This document shows, piece after piece, positions 18,903-26,943 of a stretch of 64,000 nt of DNA (within the stretch, counting starts at the first letter, position 1; each line of letters starts with the position of its first letter). The position numbers and the translations under genes were made by a program. Source of the stretch: Janibacter sp. A1S7 (GTDB lineage: Bacteria > Actinomycetota > Actinomycetes > Actinomycetales > Dermatophilaceae). The stretch spans positions 1,302,001 through 1,366,000 of the forward strand of contig NZ_CP144913.1 in the NCBI RefSeq assembly GCF_037198315.1. Reading direction: 5' to 3'. The notes beneath the pieces were generated by a model. That model did no database searches and was not told the DNA's origin. It was given only the letters and a program-made list of their open reading frames with translations.

Positions 18903-19202
18903 TCAGTCCCGCTGGACCCGCCACGGGAAGGCGGGGTCGGTGGCGTGCGCTGTGTCGCAGACGCGGACCCCGTACCGCGGTGTTCCCTCGTCCTCGACCG
19001 GGCCGAGGTAGCCGTGCCCGGTGATCCGGCACCAGGCGGGCAGGTCGATGGGTGCGATCGGGTCGCTCGTCTCGAGGTGGACCACGGATCCACCGGGGAG
19101 GTGCTGGGCTTCCTGGCGCAGCAGGACCAGCAGCCGCGCGCACCCGAGGTCGCCGCCGCGCAGCAGGTGCGCGCCGTGGGGGAGTCGTTCCATGCCAGTC
19201 AT
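18903..19202 (-). CDS. TusA-like sulfur-carrier fold protein
   Basis: A 99-aa protein of the TusA/SirA-like fold. The single cysteine C21 (DLGCARLLVLL) stands where TusA has its persulfide-carrying cysteine, but the following CPxP proline is absent. The rest (SDPIAPIDLPAWCRITGHGY) is typical of a short actinobacterial TusA-like branch. A downstream ATG at 19193 could be the start instead; neither has a good ribosome binding site. It may relay sulfur, yet no sulfur-metabolism partner is nearby. Confidence 0.7.
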   Translation of the reverse strand: MTGMERLPHGAHLLRGGDLGCARLLVLLRQEAQHLPGGSVVHLETSDPIAPIDLPAWCRITGHGYLGPVEDEGTPRYGVRVCDTAHATDPAFPWRVQRD

Positions 19203-19339
19203 TGTCGCTCGACGAAGAGGGTGCCGTGACCCGACCCGAGCAGCCTCGCCCTGTGGAAACTCGAGATGCGAACAGGCGGGATTTCACTACCGTTGACCCC
19301 TGATGCGGCCCTGATCGGGGCCCGGGGAGGAAGACGAAC

Positions 19340-19969
19340 GTGCGAGTTGTCCGACGACGTCCCGTGGTTGCTCTGGCCGCGACCGTGCTGGCGATGGGCG
19401 CCCTGTCCGCCTGCGGCGGTGAGTCCGATGCGGAGCCGTCGACCGCGACGAGCACCGCCAGCCCGCTCCCGGTGGACCCCTCGAGCAGCTCGAGTTCGTC
19501 GTCGGGTGAGGCTTCGTCCACGTCCAGCACGAAGGGGGGCGAGGACTCGGTCGATCTCCCGCAGGCGGCCACGAAGCACACCCAAGAGGGGGCGGTGGCG
19601 TTCGCGAAGTTCTACTGGGACGAGACCGGCCGAGCTCTCCAATCAGGTGAGACTGCCGCGCTTGAGTCCATGGCAACGGACTGTGTGCCTTGCGCGGCTT
19701 ACGTCGAATCTGTGGAGGAGGACGCCAAGAAAGGGTTGCACGCGGATGTAAACCCGACCGTTATAGGTGACCACAAGATCGCGAAGGAGACCGACGGAAA
19801 GTCAGCGCAGGCTGTGCGGCTCTCCGTGCGCGAAAACGCATACCAAGTCGTCGATGGCCAAGGTCAGGCCCAAGCACAGGCCGACCCGGTGAGCTATGAC
19901 GTTCTTATCTATTTGGACGAGTCACAGTCGGGATGGACCGTTGTCGACCTCTACATGTTCACGAAATGA
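19340..19969 (+). CDS. DUF6318 family lipoprotein
   Basis: A 209-aa predicted lipoprotein: basic N-terminus, hydrophobic helix and the lipobox LSAC with the lipidated cysteine at residue 25. A Ser/Thr-rich spacer (about 30-70) leads to the DUF6318 domain with the characteristic ATKHTQEGAVAFAKFYW and the pair CVPC. The GTG start has GGAGG about 10 nt upstream. From about 19620 the codon use becomes visibly less GC-rich (GTA, ATA, AAA codons), which continues into the next gene and suggests a replaced or foreign segment. The function is unknown; it is translationally coupled to the next gene. Confidence 0.8.
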   Translation: MRVVRRRPVVALAATVLAMGALSACGGESDAEPSTATSTASPLPVDPSSSSSSSSGEASSTSSTKGGEDSVDLPQAATKHTQEGAVAFAKFYWDETGRALQSGETAALESMATDCVPCAAYVESVEEDAKKGLHADVNPTVIGDHKIAKETDGKSAQAVRLSVRENAYQVVDGQGQAQAQADPVSYDVLIYLDESQSGWTVVDLYMFTK

Positions 19970-20901
19970 TCTCGCGGGCGTCCTGGCTGGTCATTCTCAT
20001 CCTGCTGGCATCACTGATGCCAGCAGGCAGGGCAGGGGCTGCGCAGGATCCACTACCAAAGATCGGCAACAAAAAGGTCACCGTCATAGCCAAGACTGGT
20101 CGTCAGACGTCAAAGGACCAGCAGATCGGTGAATCGACGAAGTCCCGCACGTCCGGCAAGGCTAAGGACGTCGAGTTCCATGCACCGCCCGTCGACTGGG
20201 TGACCAAGGAGCGCACCTGCACGGGCGGTGGCATCGACCCGGCGTGCAGCGCGACGATCATCGACTGCAGCACCAACCCGGATGCGTCGGGTCAACCTCG
20301 TTTGGTCTGGATGCGTCAGGAGGGCAGCGACCAGTGGTTCGGTCCGATCCAGACGTGTCTGCCGGGCTATCCCGCGCCGCCGGACGTCAATGACCCGACG
20401 ATCCCGCGGACGTCGGCGCCACCCCCACCAGTACCCACGATCGCCCAGATCCGCGAGGCGTTCCTGGAGTTGCCCTTCGCCAAGCCGCAGGTGTCGATGC
20501 AGCCGGTGGGCAACAGGACCTTGATCAATCTGCCGACCTTCTACGAGGCGTCCTGGCCGAACGACGCGGGACTGACGCCGGGTGATGTCAGCACGCCGGT
20601 GAAGCTGCTGTCCTGGACGATCCAGTTCAAGATCGCCGCGAAGGACTACCGCTACACCTTCGGGGAGGACAGCACCTCCGAGTGGACGGCCAGCGCCGGT
20701 GGGGTCTACCCGGACGGGGACATCACCCACACCTACGAGACCACCGGTACGCGATCGGTGAAGGTCGACGCCCGACTGGTCGGCCAGTTCCGGGTCAACG
20801 GTGGCGCGTGGCAGGACCTCGGGGCCGTCGCGGACCTGCAGGACGAGCCGGTGGCCCAGCTCGAGGTCGTCGGTACCAAGACGCGCCTCGTCGACAACTG
20901 A
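19966..20901 (+). CDS. Secreted protein of unknown function
   Basis: A 311-aa exported protein. The signal peptide is clear (WLVILILLASLMPAGRAGA, cleavage after AGA near residue 25). A basic, Lys/Ser/Thr-rich stretch follows, then a Cys-containing region (CTGGGIDPACSATIIDC), a Pro linker (SAPPPPVPT) and a C-terminal domain with YTFGEDSTSEW and the PKD-like THTYETTGTRSVKV. The ATG overlaps the stop of the DUF6318 gene (ATGA). Such DUF6318/secreted pairs recur in actinobacteria in my recollection, without known function. A hairpin at its stop codon probably ends the unit. Confidence 0.72.
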   Translation: MISRASWLVILILLASLMPAGRAGAAQDPLPKIGNKKVTVIAKTGRQTSKDQQIGESTKSRTSGKAKDVEFHAPPVDWVTKERTCTGGGIDPACSATIIDCSTNPDASGQPRLVWMRQEGSDQWFGPIQTCLPGYPAPPDVNDPTIPRTSAPPPPVPTIAQIREAFLELPFAKPQVSMQPVGNRTLINLPTFYEASWPNDAGLTPGDVSTPVKLLSWTIQFKIAAKDYRYTFGEDSTSEWTASAGGVYPDGDITHTYETTGTRSVKVDARLVGQFRVNGGAWQDLGAVADLQDEPVAQLEVVGTKTRLVDN

Positions 20902-20931
20902 ACCCGTGATCTGCGGCCACGACCGGTTCAG
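20898..20931 (+). terminator. Hairpin terminator after the secreted protein gene
   Basis: CTGAACC (20898-20904) pairs with GGTTCAG (20925-20931), with an inner CGTG/CACG helix. The stop codon is inside the first arm. There is no U-tract. Confidence 0.5.
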
Positions 20932-21017
20932 CACGAGCTGCCCGGGGGTGGGCCGGGTCCGCATCCGGGACAAGCGCGTCCGCGGTCTCGTCGAAGGGGA
21001 TCCACGGCTCGATCGCC

Positions 21018-21046
21018 GAGGTGATGACGTCCAGAGGTGATGACGT
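21018..21046 (+). repeat. 13-bp tandem direct repeat upstream of the dehalogenase
   Basis: GAGGTGATGACGT occurs at 21018-21030 and again at 21034-21046 (16-bp period). It lies in the 238-bp gap (20902-21139) between the secreted protein and the dehalogenase, which otherwise shows no convincing gene. Confidence 0.5.
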
Positions 21047-21127
21047 TGAGTCGCATGGCGGCCGAACCCGTCGGTGAGGATGCAGCGGCGGCAGCCCGGC
21101 CAGCGACACCTGACGAGTCCCAACTCG

Positions 21128-21133
21128 TAGGCT
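21128..21133 (+). promoter_or_regulatory. -10 element of the haloalkane dehalogenase gene (leaderless candidate)
   Basis: TAGGCT ends 6 nt before the ATG at 21140 and no ribosome binding site is present. The same hexamer at the same distance precedes the PucR gene at 23345. Confidence 0.4.
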
Positions 21134-21139
21134 CCCGAC

Positions 21140-22066
21140 ATGGAGACCCTGCGTACGCCTGACGAGCGATTCACCGACCTGCCCGACTTCCCCTTCGAGC
21201 CCCACTACGCCGACGTGCCGGACCAGGACGGCGGGACCCTGCGGATGGCGTGGGTCGAGGCCGGCCCGCCGGCCGCCGAGGCACCGACCGTGCTGCTGCT
21301 GCACGGAGAGCCGAGCTGGTCCTTCCTCTACCGACACGTGATGCGGGTGCTCGCGGACGCGGGCGTCCGTGCGGTCGCGGTGGACCTGGTCGGTTTCGGT
21401 CGCTCGGACAAGCCCACTGATCCTGCCGCACATTCGTATGCCCGGCACGTGGAGTGGGTGCGCAGTCTCGTCTTCGACGTGCTCGACCTGCGCGAGGTCA
21501 CCCTCGTCGGCCAGGACTGGGGCGGGCTCATCGGTCTGCGTCTGGTCGCGGAGAACCCGGAGCGGTTCGCGTCCGTCGTGGCCGCCAACACGGGGTTGCC
21601 GACCGGCGAGCACGGCATGCCCGACGTGTGGTGGGCCTTCCGCAAGGCGGTGGAGGGGGCAGAGGTCCTGGATGTCGGACGGCTCGTCGCCTCGGGATGC
21701 GCCCGTGAGCTGACCGCCGAGGCGCGCGCCGCCTACGACGCGCCCTTCCCGGACGAGACGTACAAGGCCGGACCGCGGGTGATGCCGTCCCTCGTGCCCA
21801 CCTCGACCGACGATCCGGCCACCGAGGCCAACCGTCGCGCGTGGGATGAGCTGACGCGGTGGGAGAAGCCCTTGCTCGTGGCCTTCGGAGACAGCGACCC
21901 GATCACGGGGGCGATGGCGCCGGTGCTGAAGCGCGCCATCCCCGGCGCCCAGGGTCTGGCCCACCCGGTCCTCGCCGATGCCGGGCACTTCCTGCAGGAG
22001 GACGCGGGGGAGGAGCTCGGGCGGGTGGTTGCCCAGTTCGTCACCGATGCTCCCGGGGCGCGGTGA
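21140..22066 (+). CDS. Haloalkane dehalogenase (subfamily I-like)
   Basis: A 308-aa alpha/beta hydrolase that should hydrolyse carbon-halogen bonds. HGEPSWSFLYR (55-65) forms the oxyanion hole. The triad reads D126 (in VGQDWGG), D253 (in GDSDPITG) and H283 (in AGHFLQED), the order of subfamily I. W127 next to the nucleophile is a halide-binding residue and W164/W165 could supply the second. The length is typical. It stands alone, convergent with a PucR regulator, and appears to have a leaderless transcript. Epoxide hydrolysis cannot be excluded by sequence, but the DW pair favours a dehalogenase. Confidence 0.85.
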   Translation: METLRTPDERFTDLPDFPFEPHYADVPDQDGGTLRMAWVEAGPPAAEAPTVLLLHGEPSWSFLYRHVMRVLADAGVRAVAVDLVGFGRSDKPTDPAAHSYARHVEWVRSLVFDVLDLREVTLVGQDWGGLIGLRLVAENPERFASVVAANTGLPTGEHGMPDVWWAFRKAVEGAEVLDVGRLVASGCARELTAEARAAYDAPFPDETYKAGPRVMPSLVPTSTDDPATEANRRAWDELTRWEKPLLVAFGDSDPITGAMAPVLKRAIPGAQGLAHPVLADAGHFLQEDAGEELGRVVAQFVTDAPGAR

Positions 22067-22069
22067 TCA

Positions 22070-22132
22070 CCGCGGGGCTGACCGCGTCCGGGGCTGCCAG
22101 ATCCCCTCTGGTGCTGCGACGTCACCCCGCGG
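22070..22132. terminator. Inverted repeat between convergent dehalogenase and PucR genes
   Basis: CCGCGGGGCTGAC (from 22070) pairs with GTCACCCCGCGG (22121-22132) with one bulged C, enclosing a small CCAGA/TCTGG hairpin. The 3-prime arm overlaps the PucR stop region. It could stop transcription from both sides. Confidence 0.45.
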
Positions 22133-23345
22133 CCTCACGGCCGTGGACCTCCACCCACAGCAGGGCCAGCTCCAACGCGGTGGCCTCCTCGGTGACCGGT
22201 CGCCCCAGCAGCGCCTCGGCCCGCGAGATGCGGTAGCGCACGGTGTTCGGGTGCACGATGAGTGCCCGGGCCGCCTCGTCGGCATTGCGTCCGGACTGCA
22301 ACCACGCCAGCACCGTCTCGCGGACCGCCCGCAGTCGTTCACCGGGCCCGAGCAGGGGCAGGGCGACCCGTCGGACCATGTCCCGGACCAGCTCGCCGTC
22401 ACCGAGCAGGGTGACCAGCTCCACGTCCCGGTAGTGGTGGCGCGACGAGGCGTGGACGGCGACGCCATGGGCGGCGACAGCCTGCACGTGGCTCCGGCGG
22501 AACGCCGTCGGACCCCGCAGCGGCCCCCCCAACGCGAACCGCAGCCCGAGAGAGGTCAGCAGCGGATCGACCCGAGTCAGATCGAGGTCGGGCGCCTGCG
22601 CGGTCGACACCCAGCCCCACAGCTCGGCGCTGCCGGACAGGGTGGTGAAGGGCCGAGGCAGTCCCAGATCGCGACACAGGCGTACCGCGACCTCGAAGAG
22701 CGGCGCCGCAGCGTCCGGGGGCGAGGCCATCGAGACGACGAACGCGGTCTGCCACGGTGACAGGGCATGGCCGAGGACCCTCTCGGCCTCGGCCGAGGGC
22801 TCGGCACCGGCGAGCAGCGCCGCGATCGTCTCGGCGCGACGGGCCCGGTGCCCCTCCGCCAGGGAGGCCCGCTCGGCGGTGAAGTACTCGATCAGCTCCT
22901 CGACGGACTCGTCGATCCACCGCTCGGCCCGCAACCACAGCGCGATCAGGACCTCGTCACGCCCGAGCCCGGACGGCAGCGGCTGCTCGCCGGTGCGCTC
23001 GGCGAGGATGTCGAAGACCGTCTTGTTCGCCACCCGGTAGACCTTGAGCAGCACGCCGATGTCGTGATGACGCCGCGCGATGGACAGGCACAGGGCGATC
23101 GCGTCGGCGGGCAGAGCCAGTCGGTGCTCATGGGTGATCGCCGAGAGGAAGGAGCGCCAGTGCGCGCGCGTGGACGCGTGCAGCTCCGTGATCAGTGCCG
23201 GCTCCCGGGCGATCTCGGGAATGGCGGCGATGATCGCCCCGTCCACGGTGGTGACGAACTGCTCGATCTCGTCCGGGCGCTGGGCGGACTCGACGAAGTC
23301 CTGCAACCACACGAAGAGCTCGTCCGAGACGTTGGCTGATGGCAC
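22122..23345 (-). CDS. PucR family transcriptional regulator
   Basis: A 407-aa regulator with the same layout as the one at 14038: helical N-terminal sensor region, GGDEF-like middle, and the C-terminal pfam13556 helix-turn-helix (RNADEAARALIVHPNTVRYR). The GTG start at 23345 follows TAGGCT by 6 nt, suggesting a leaderless mRNA. It is divergent from the GMC oxidoreductase-aldehyde dehydrogenase operon, 140 bp away, so it most likely controls that operon, probably in response to the alcohol or aldehyde substrate. Confidence 0.85.
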   Translation of the reverse strand: MPSANVSDELFVWLQDFVESAQRPDEIEQFVTTVDGAIIAAIPEIAREPALITELHASTRAHWRSFLSAITHEHRLALPADAIALCLSIARRHHDIGVLLKVYRVANKTVFDILAERTGEQPLPSGLGRDEVLIALWLRAERWIDESVEELIEYFTAERASLAEGHRARRAETIAALLAGAEPSAEAERVLGHALSPWQTAFVVSMASPPDAAAPLFEVAVRLCRDLGLPRPFTTLSGSAELWGWVSTAQAPDLDLTRVDPLLTSLGLRFALGGPLRGPTAFRRSHVQAVAAHGVAVHASSRHHYRDVELVTLLGDGELVRDMVRRVALPLLGPGERLRAVRETVLAWLQSGRNADEAARALIVHPNTVRYRISRAEALLGRPVTEEATALELALLWVEVHGREAAG

Positions 23346-23351
23346 ATGGTG

Positions 23352-23357
23352 AGCCTA
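23352..23357 (-). promoter_or_regulatory. -10 element of the second PucR gene (leaderless candidate)
   Basis: TAGGCT on the reverse strand, 6 nt before the GTG start at 23345, identical in sequence and spacing to the element before the dehalogenase gene. No ribosome binding site is present. Confidence 0.4.
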
Positions 23358-23485
23358 GTGGCGCCCGGCCCGGGTCGGTCGATTTGGGGATCCGAACAAT
23401 CCGACGCGGCAAGTGTGGACTCCGTGCACAAGCCCGGCGGCGCCCACGGTGGGATCGTGGTGCCACGGTCAATGGAAGGAGTGCA

Positions 23486-25075
23486 ATGGCGCACGAGTAC
23501 GACTACATCATCGTCGGGAGTGGCTCCGGGGGAGCAGTGGTGGCGGGACGGTTGAGCGAGGATCCCGACGTCAGCGTCCTGGTCCTCGAGGCGGGCGGTC
23601 GCAGCCGCCCGAAGATGAACGTCCAGATCCCCGCGGCCTTCCCCAAGCAGTTCCACAGCTCGCTCGACTGGGACTACCGGACCGACCCGGAGCCGCACCT
23701 GGGCGGACGTGAGATGTACATGCCCCGCGGCAAGATGCTCGGCGGATGCAGTGGGATGAACGCGATGATCTACATCCGCGGCAACCGCAGCGACTACGAC
23801 GGCTGGTCGACGGCCGGTGCCGTGGGGTGGTCCTACGACGAGGTGCTGCCGCTCTTCCGTCGGATGGAGACCAACAGCCGGGGGGCTGACCGCTTCCACG
23901 GCGACGCCGGTCCGCAGTCCGTCGAGGACGCCCCGGACCCGCGCCCGATCTCCCGGCGGATGGTCGAGGCCATGGTCGCCTCGGGCATCTCTCGCAACGA
24001 CGACTTCAACGCCGAGCAGCAGGAGGGCGCCGGGCTCTTCCAGCGCTTCACCCGCAACGGGCAGCGCTGGACCACCTGGGACGGATACCTCGCACCACGA
24101 CGCAAGCAGCGCAACCTGACCATCACCCCCGACGCCATGGTCCACAAGGTGCTCTTCGACGGGGACCGTGCCACCGGCGTCATGGCCCGCGTCGGACGGG
24201 AGGTGCGCACCATCCGTGCCCGCCGCGAGGTGATCCTCAGCGCCGGGGCGTACAACACACCCCAACTGCTGATGCTCTCGGGGATCGGTCCGGCCGACCA
24301 CATCCACGATCTCGGCGTCGACCCCATCGTGGACAACCCGCACGTCGGCGCGCACCTGATGGACCACCCGTTCTACCTGATGAACTGGGAGACCGATGAC
24401 CCCGGCACGTTGTTCGAGGCGGAGAAGCCGGCACAGCTGGTGCAGTACCTGACCAGGCGACGCGGGATGCTCACCTCCAACATCGGCGAGGTCGGCGCCT
24501 TCACCCACACCAGCGTCGAGGACGACGCACCCACCATGGAGATGATCGGTGCCGCCGCCTACTTCTGGCAGCACGGTGCCGTCTCCCACGACACCCCGGC
24601 GCTCGCCATCGGTCTGTCCCTGGTCGGCGCCCGGTCCGAGGGGTCGGTTCGGCTGCGCTCGCTCGACCCCGAGGCCGCTCCGCGGATCTGCCACAACTAC
24701 TTCGCCGAGCCGGACGACATGACGATGATGGTCGATGGCATCGAGCAGGCCCGACAGATCGTGGCGAGCGACCCCCTTCGCCAGGTCGTGGGTCGGGAGC
24801 TGCACCCCGGTCCGGACCACGGCACCAGTCGCGCGGAGACCGAGGCGGCCATCCGCGCCGGGGTGGAGCACACGTACCACCCGTCGTGCACTGCGCGCAT
24901 GGGCACCGAGGAGACCGGGGTCCTGGACGAGCGCCTGCGGGTGCGTGGTGTCACCGGACTGAGGGTGGTCGACGCCTCGGCGATGCCGCGGGTACCGCAC
25001 GGCAACACGCACGCACCGACGATGCTGATCGGCGAGAAGGCCGCCGACCTGATCCGAGAGGGACGCAACGCATGA
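23486..25075 (+). CDS. GMC family oxidoreductase (choline dehydrogenase-like alcohol oxidase)
   Basis: A 529-aa flavoprotein that should oxidise an alcohol to an aldehyde. The FAD motif GSGSGGAVVAGRL starts at residue 11; the GMC signatures RGKMLGGCSGMNAMIYIRG and SAGAYNTPQLLMLSGIG are intact. The active-site histidine is in HTYHPSCTARMG and the partner histidine/asparagine in HGNTHAPT. AAGGAG precedes the ATG. It overlaps the aldehyde dehydrogenase by ATGA, giving a two-step alcohol-to-acid operon, opposite a PucR regulator. The actual alcohol is unknown. Confidence 0.9.
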   Translation: MAHEYDYIIVGSGSGGAVVAGRLSEDPDVSVLVLEAGGRSRPKMNVQIPAAFPKQFHSSLDWDYRTDPEPHLGGREMYMPRGKMLGGCSGMNAMIYIRGNRSDYDGWSTAGAVGWSYDEVLPLFRRMETNSRGADRFHGDAGPQSVEDAPDPRPISRRMVEAMVASGISRNDDFNAEQQEGAGLFQRFTRNGQRWTTWDGYLAPRRKQRNLTITPDAMVHKVLFDGDRATGVMARVGREVRTIRARREVILSAGAYNTPQLLMLSGIGPADHIHDLGVDPIVDNPHVGAHLMDHPFYLMNWETDDPGTLFEAEKPAQLVQYLTRRRGMLTSNIGEVGAFTHTSVEDDAPTMEMIGAAAYFWQHGAVSHDTPALAIGLSLVGARSEGSVRLRSLDPEAAPRICHNYFAEPDDMTMMVDGIEQARQIVASDPLRQVVGRELHPGPDHGTSRAETEAAIRAGVEHTYHPSCTARMGTEETGVLDERLRVRGVTGLRVVDASAMPRVPHGNTHAPTMLIGEKAADLIREGRNA

Positions 25076-26796
25076 GCACCGACACCATCCACCGGACCAA
25101 TGCGGAGCGCGCCGAGCAGATCGTGACGCGGGCCCGCGACGGCGCAGACAACTGGGCGCGTCAGACGCCGGCCGACCGGCGCGCGATGCTGATGAAGCTC
25201 GTCGAGCTCGTCGACGCGCACGCCGAGGAGTGGGTGCGTCGCGCCTGCCGGATCAAGGGTCTGGACCCCAGCTCACCGCTCGCGGGTGAGGAGTGGACCT
25301 CCGGGCCGTGGGCCACGATGTACTACGCACGGGCCCTCGCCGAGACCCTGGAGCGGATGGAGCAGGGCAGGGGCCCGACCCACGGCTTCGACATCCGGCC
25401 GGTCACGGGTGATCGCGTCGCCGTGGAGGTGCTTCCGCACTCGATCTGGGACCGGCTGCTGCTGTCCGGCCTCTCCGCCGAGGTGTGGTGCGAGCCGGGT
25501 GTCAGCGAGCAGCAGGTCCGGGACACCGCCGGCCTCGGTGCGCGCAACCCGCAGGAGTCCGGCGGGACGTGCGTGGTGCTGGGCGCCGGCAACATCCTGT
25601 CCATCGCACCGCTGGACGCGCTCTACGCGCTCTACGCCGACAACCGGTCCGTCGCGGTCAAGCTCAACCCGGTCACCGATCCCCTGCTGCCGGTGCTGCA
25701 GGCGGTCTTCGCCCCCTTCGTCGAGATCGGGGCGGTGCAGTTCTTCAGCAGCGACCTCGACCTCGGCTCCCGGGTCATCGAGCACGAGGGCATCGACGCG
25801 GTGCACCTGACCGGCGCGGAGACCACCCACGACGCGATCGTGTGGGGCAGCGGCGAGGAGGGCGAGCGCAACCGCGCGGCCGGCACACCGAAGCTGACCA
25901 AGCCGGTCACCAGCGAGCTCGGCGGGATCAGCCCGATCATCGTCGTGCCCGGTCAGTGGTCGCAGGCGGACCTGCAGTTCCAGGCCGAGCACGTGGCGAC
26001 CATGCGACTGCACAACGCCGGCTGCAACTGCATCGCCGGGCAGGTTCTCGTGCTCAGCGCCGACTGGGCGCAGAAGGAGGAGTTCCTCGACCTGGTCCGA
26101 CAGGCACTGGTCTCGGCGCCGGACCGACCGGGCTGGTACCCGGGCCTGGCCGACCGGGTGGCCGCGGCGCGGGAGAGCTACGCGACCAGCGAGGCCGTCG
26201 GTGGCAGCCCGGAGCGGACCCTGATCACCGGCCTGCCCGGCGACGGTGACTCGCAGGCCTACTCGAGCGAGTACTTCGGACCGGTGCTGGCCGTGACCGA
26301 GGTGCCGGGGACGGGAGAGGACTTCCTGCGCACGGCCGTCGACTTCGCCAACGAGCGGTTGCACGGGACCCTGGGCGCGAACGTCCTCATCCACCCGGAC
26401 CAGATCGGGGAGCTCGGTCACGACCGCTTCGAGCGGCTCCTGGCGGAGCTGCGCTACGGCACCATCGCCGTCAACGCGTGGACCGGGGTCGGCTTCCTGC
26501 TGCCGCTGGTGACGTGGGGCGCCTTTCCCGGGCACACCCTCGAGGACGTCCAGTCCGGGCGGGGCGTGGTCCACAACGGGCTGCTGCTCGCCCATGCCGA
26601 GCGCACGGTCGTGCGCGGTCCGTGGCGCCCCTTCCCACGGTCGATCGCAGCCGGTGAGATGTCCCTGACGCCGGTCCCGCCGTGGTTCGTGCACAACAGG
26701 ACGGCCGCCACCACGGGCCGGCGCCTGGTGCGCTTCGTCGCTGAGCCGGGGCTGACCAAGCTTCCGGGGGTGTTCGCCTCGGCGCTGCGGGGGTGA
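25072..26796 (+). CDS. Aldehyde dehydrogenase family protein
   Basis: A 574-aa NAD(P)-dependent aldehyde dehydrogenase, longer than the usual ~490 aa. The catalytic cysteine region is HNAGCNCIAGQ, with cysteines at 318 and 320; SELGGISPIIV carries the upstream conserved glutamate region. The extra length is mainly in the C-terminus (after about residue 500). Its ATG overlaps the stop of the GMC oxidoreductase, so it probably takes over the aldehyde formed. A hairpin follows at 26851. Confidence 0.87.
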   Translation: MSTDTIHRTNAERAEQIVTRARDGADNWARQTPADRRAMLMKLVELVDAHAEEWVRRACRIKGLDPSSPLAGEEWTSGPWATMYYARALAETLERMEQGRGPTHGFDIRPVTGDRVAVEVLPHSIWDRLLLSGLSAEVWCEPGVSEQQVRDTAGLGARNPQESGGTCVVLGAGNILSIAPLDALYALYADNRSVAVKLNPVTDPLLPVLQAVFAPFVEIGAVQFFSSDLDLGSRVIEHEGIDAVHLTGAETTHDAIVWGSGEEGERNRAAGTPKLTKPVTSELGGISPIIVVPGQWSQADLQFQAEHVATMRLHNAGCNCIAGQVLVLSADWAQKEEFLDLVRQALVSAPDRPGWYPGLADRVAAARESYATSEAVGGSPERTLITGLPGDGDSQAYSSEYFGPVLAVTEVPGTGEDFLRTAVDFANERLHGTLGANVLIHPDQIGELGHDRFERLLAELRYGTIAVNAWTGVGFLLPLVTWGAFPGHTLEDVQSGRGVVHNGLLLAHAERTVVRGPWRPFPRSIAAGEMSLTPVPPWFVHNRTAATTGRRLVRFVAEPGLTKLPGVFASALRG

Positions 26797-26850
26797 GGTC
26801 GCCCGTACCGGTGAGCAGGCAGGGGCCGGCCCGCCGGAGCGAAGGGAGGA

Positions 26851-26866
26851 CCCGCCGCCGGGCGGG
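26851..26866 (+). terminator. GC-rich hairpin after the aldehyde dehydrogenase gene
   Basis: CCCGCC and GGCGGG arms (6 bp) enclose a GCCG loop, followed by AAGGTTT. It lies about 55 nt past the aldehyde dehydrogenase stop codon. Confidence 0.45.
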
Positions 26867-26943
26867 AAGGTTTCCCCCGGCTCGGCGGGTTTCCCGGACG
26901 TGACCGTCCTCCGCCCGGGGGACACCACGATGGAAGGCGCCCG

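Noticed and set aside
20902..21139. A gene fragment on the minus strand between secreted protein and dehalogenase
   Set aside because: Short protein-like pieces appear in different frames but no start, motif or continuous frame supports a gene.
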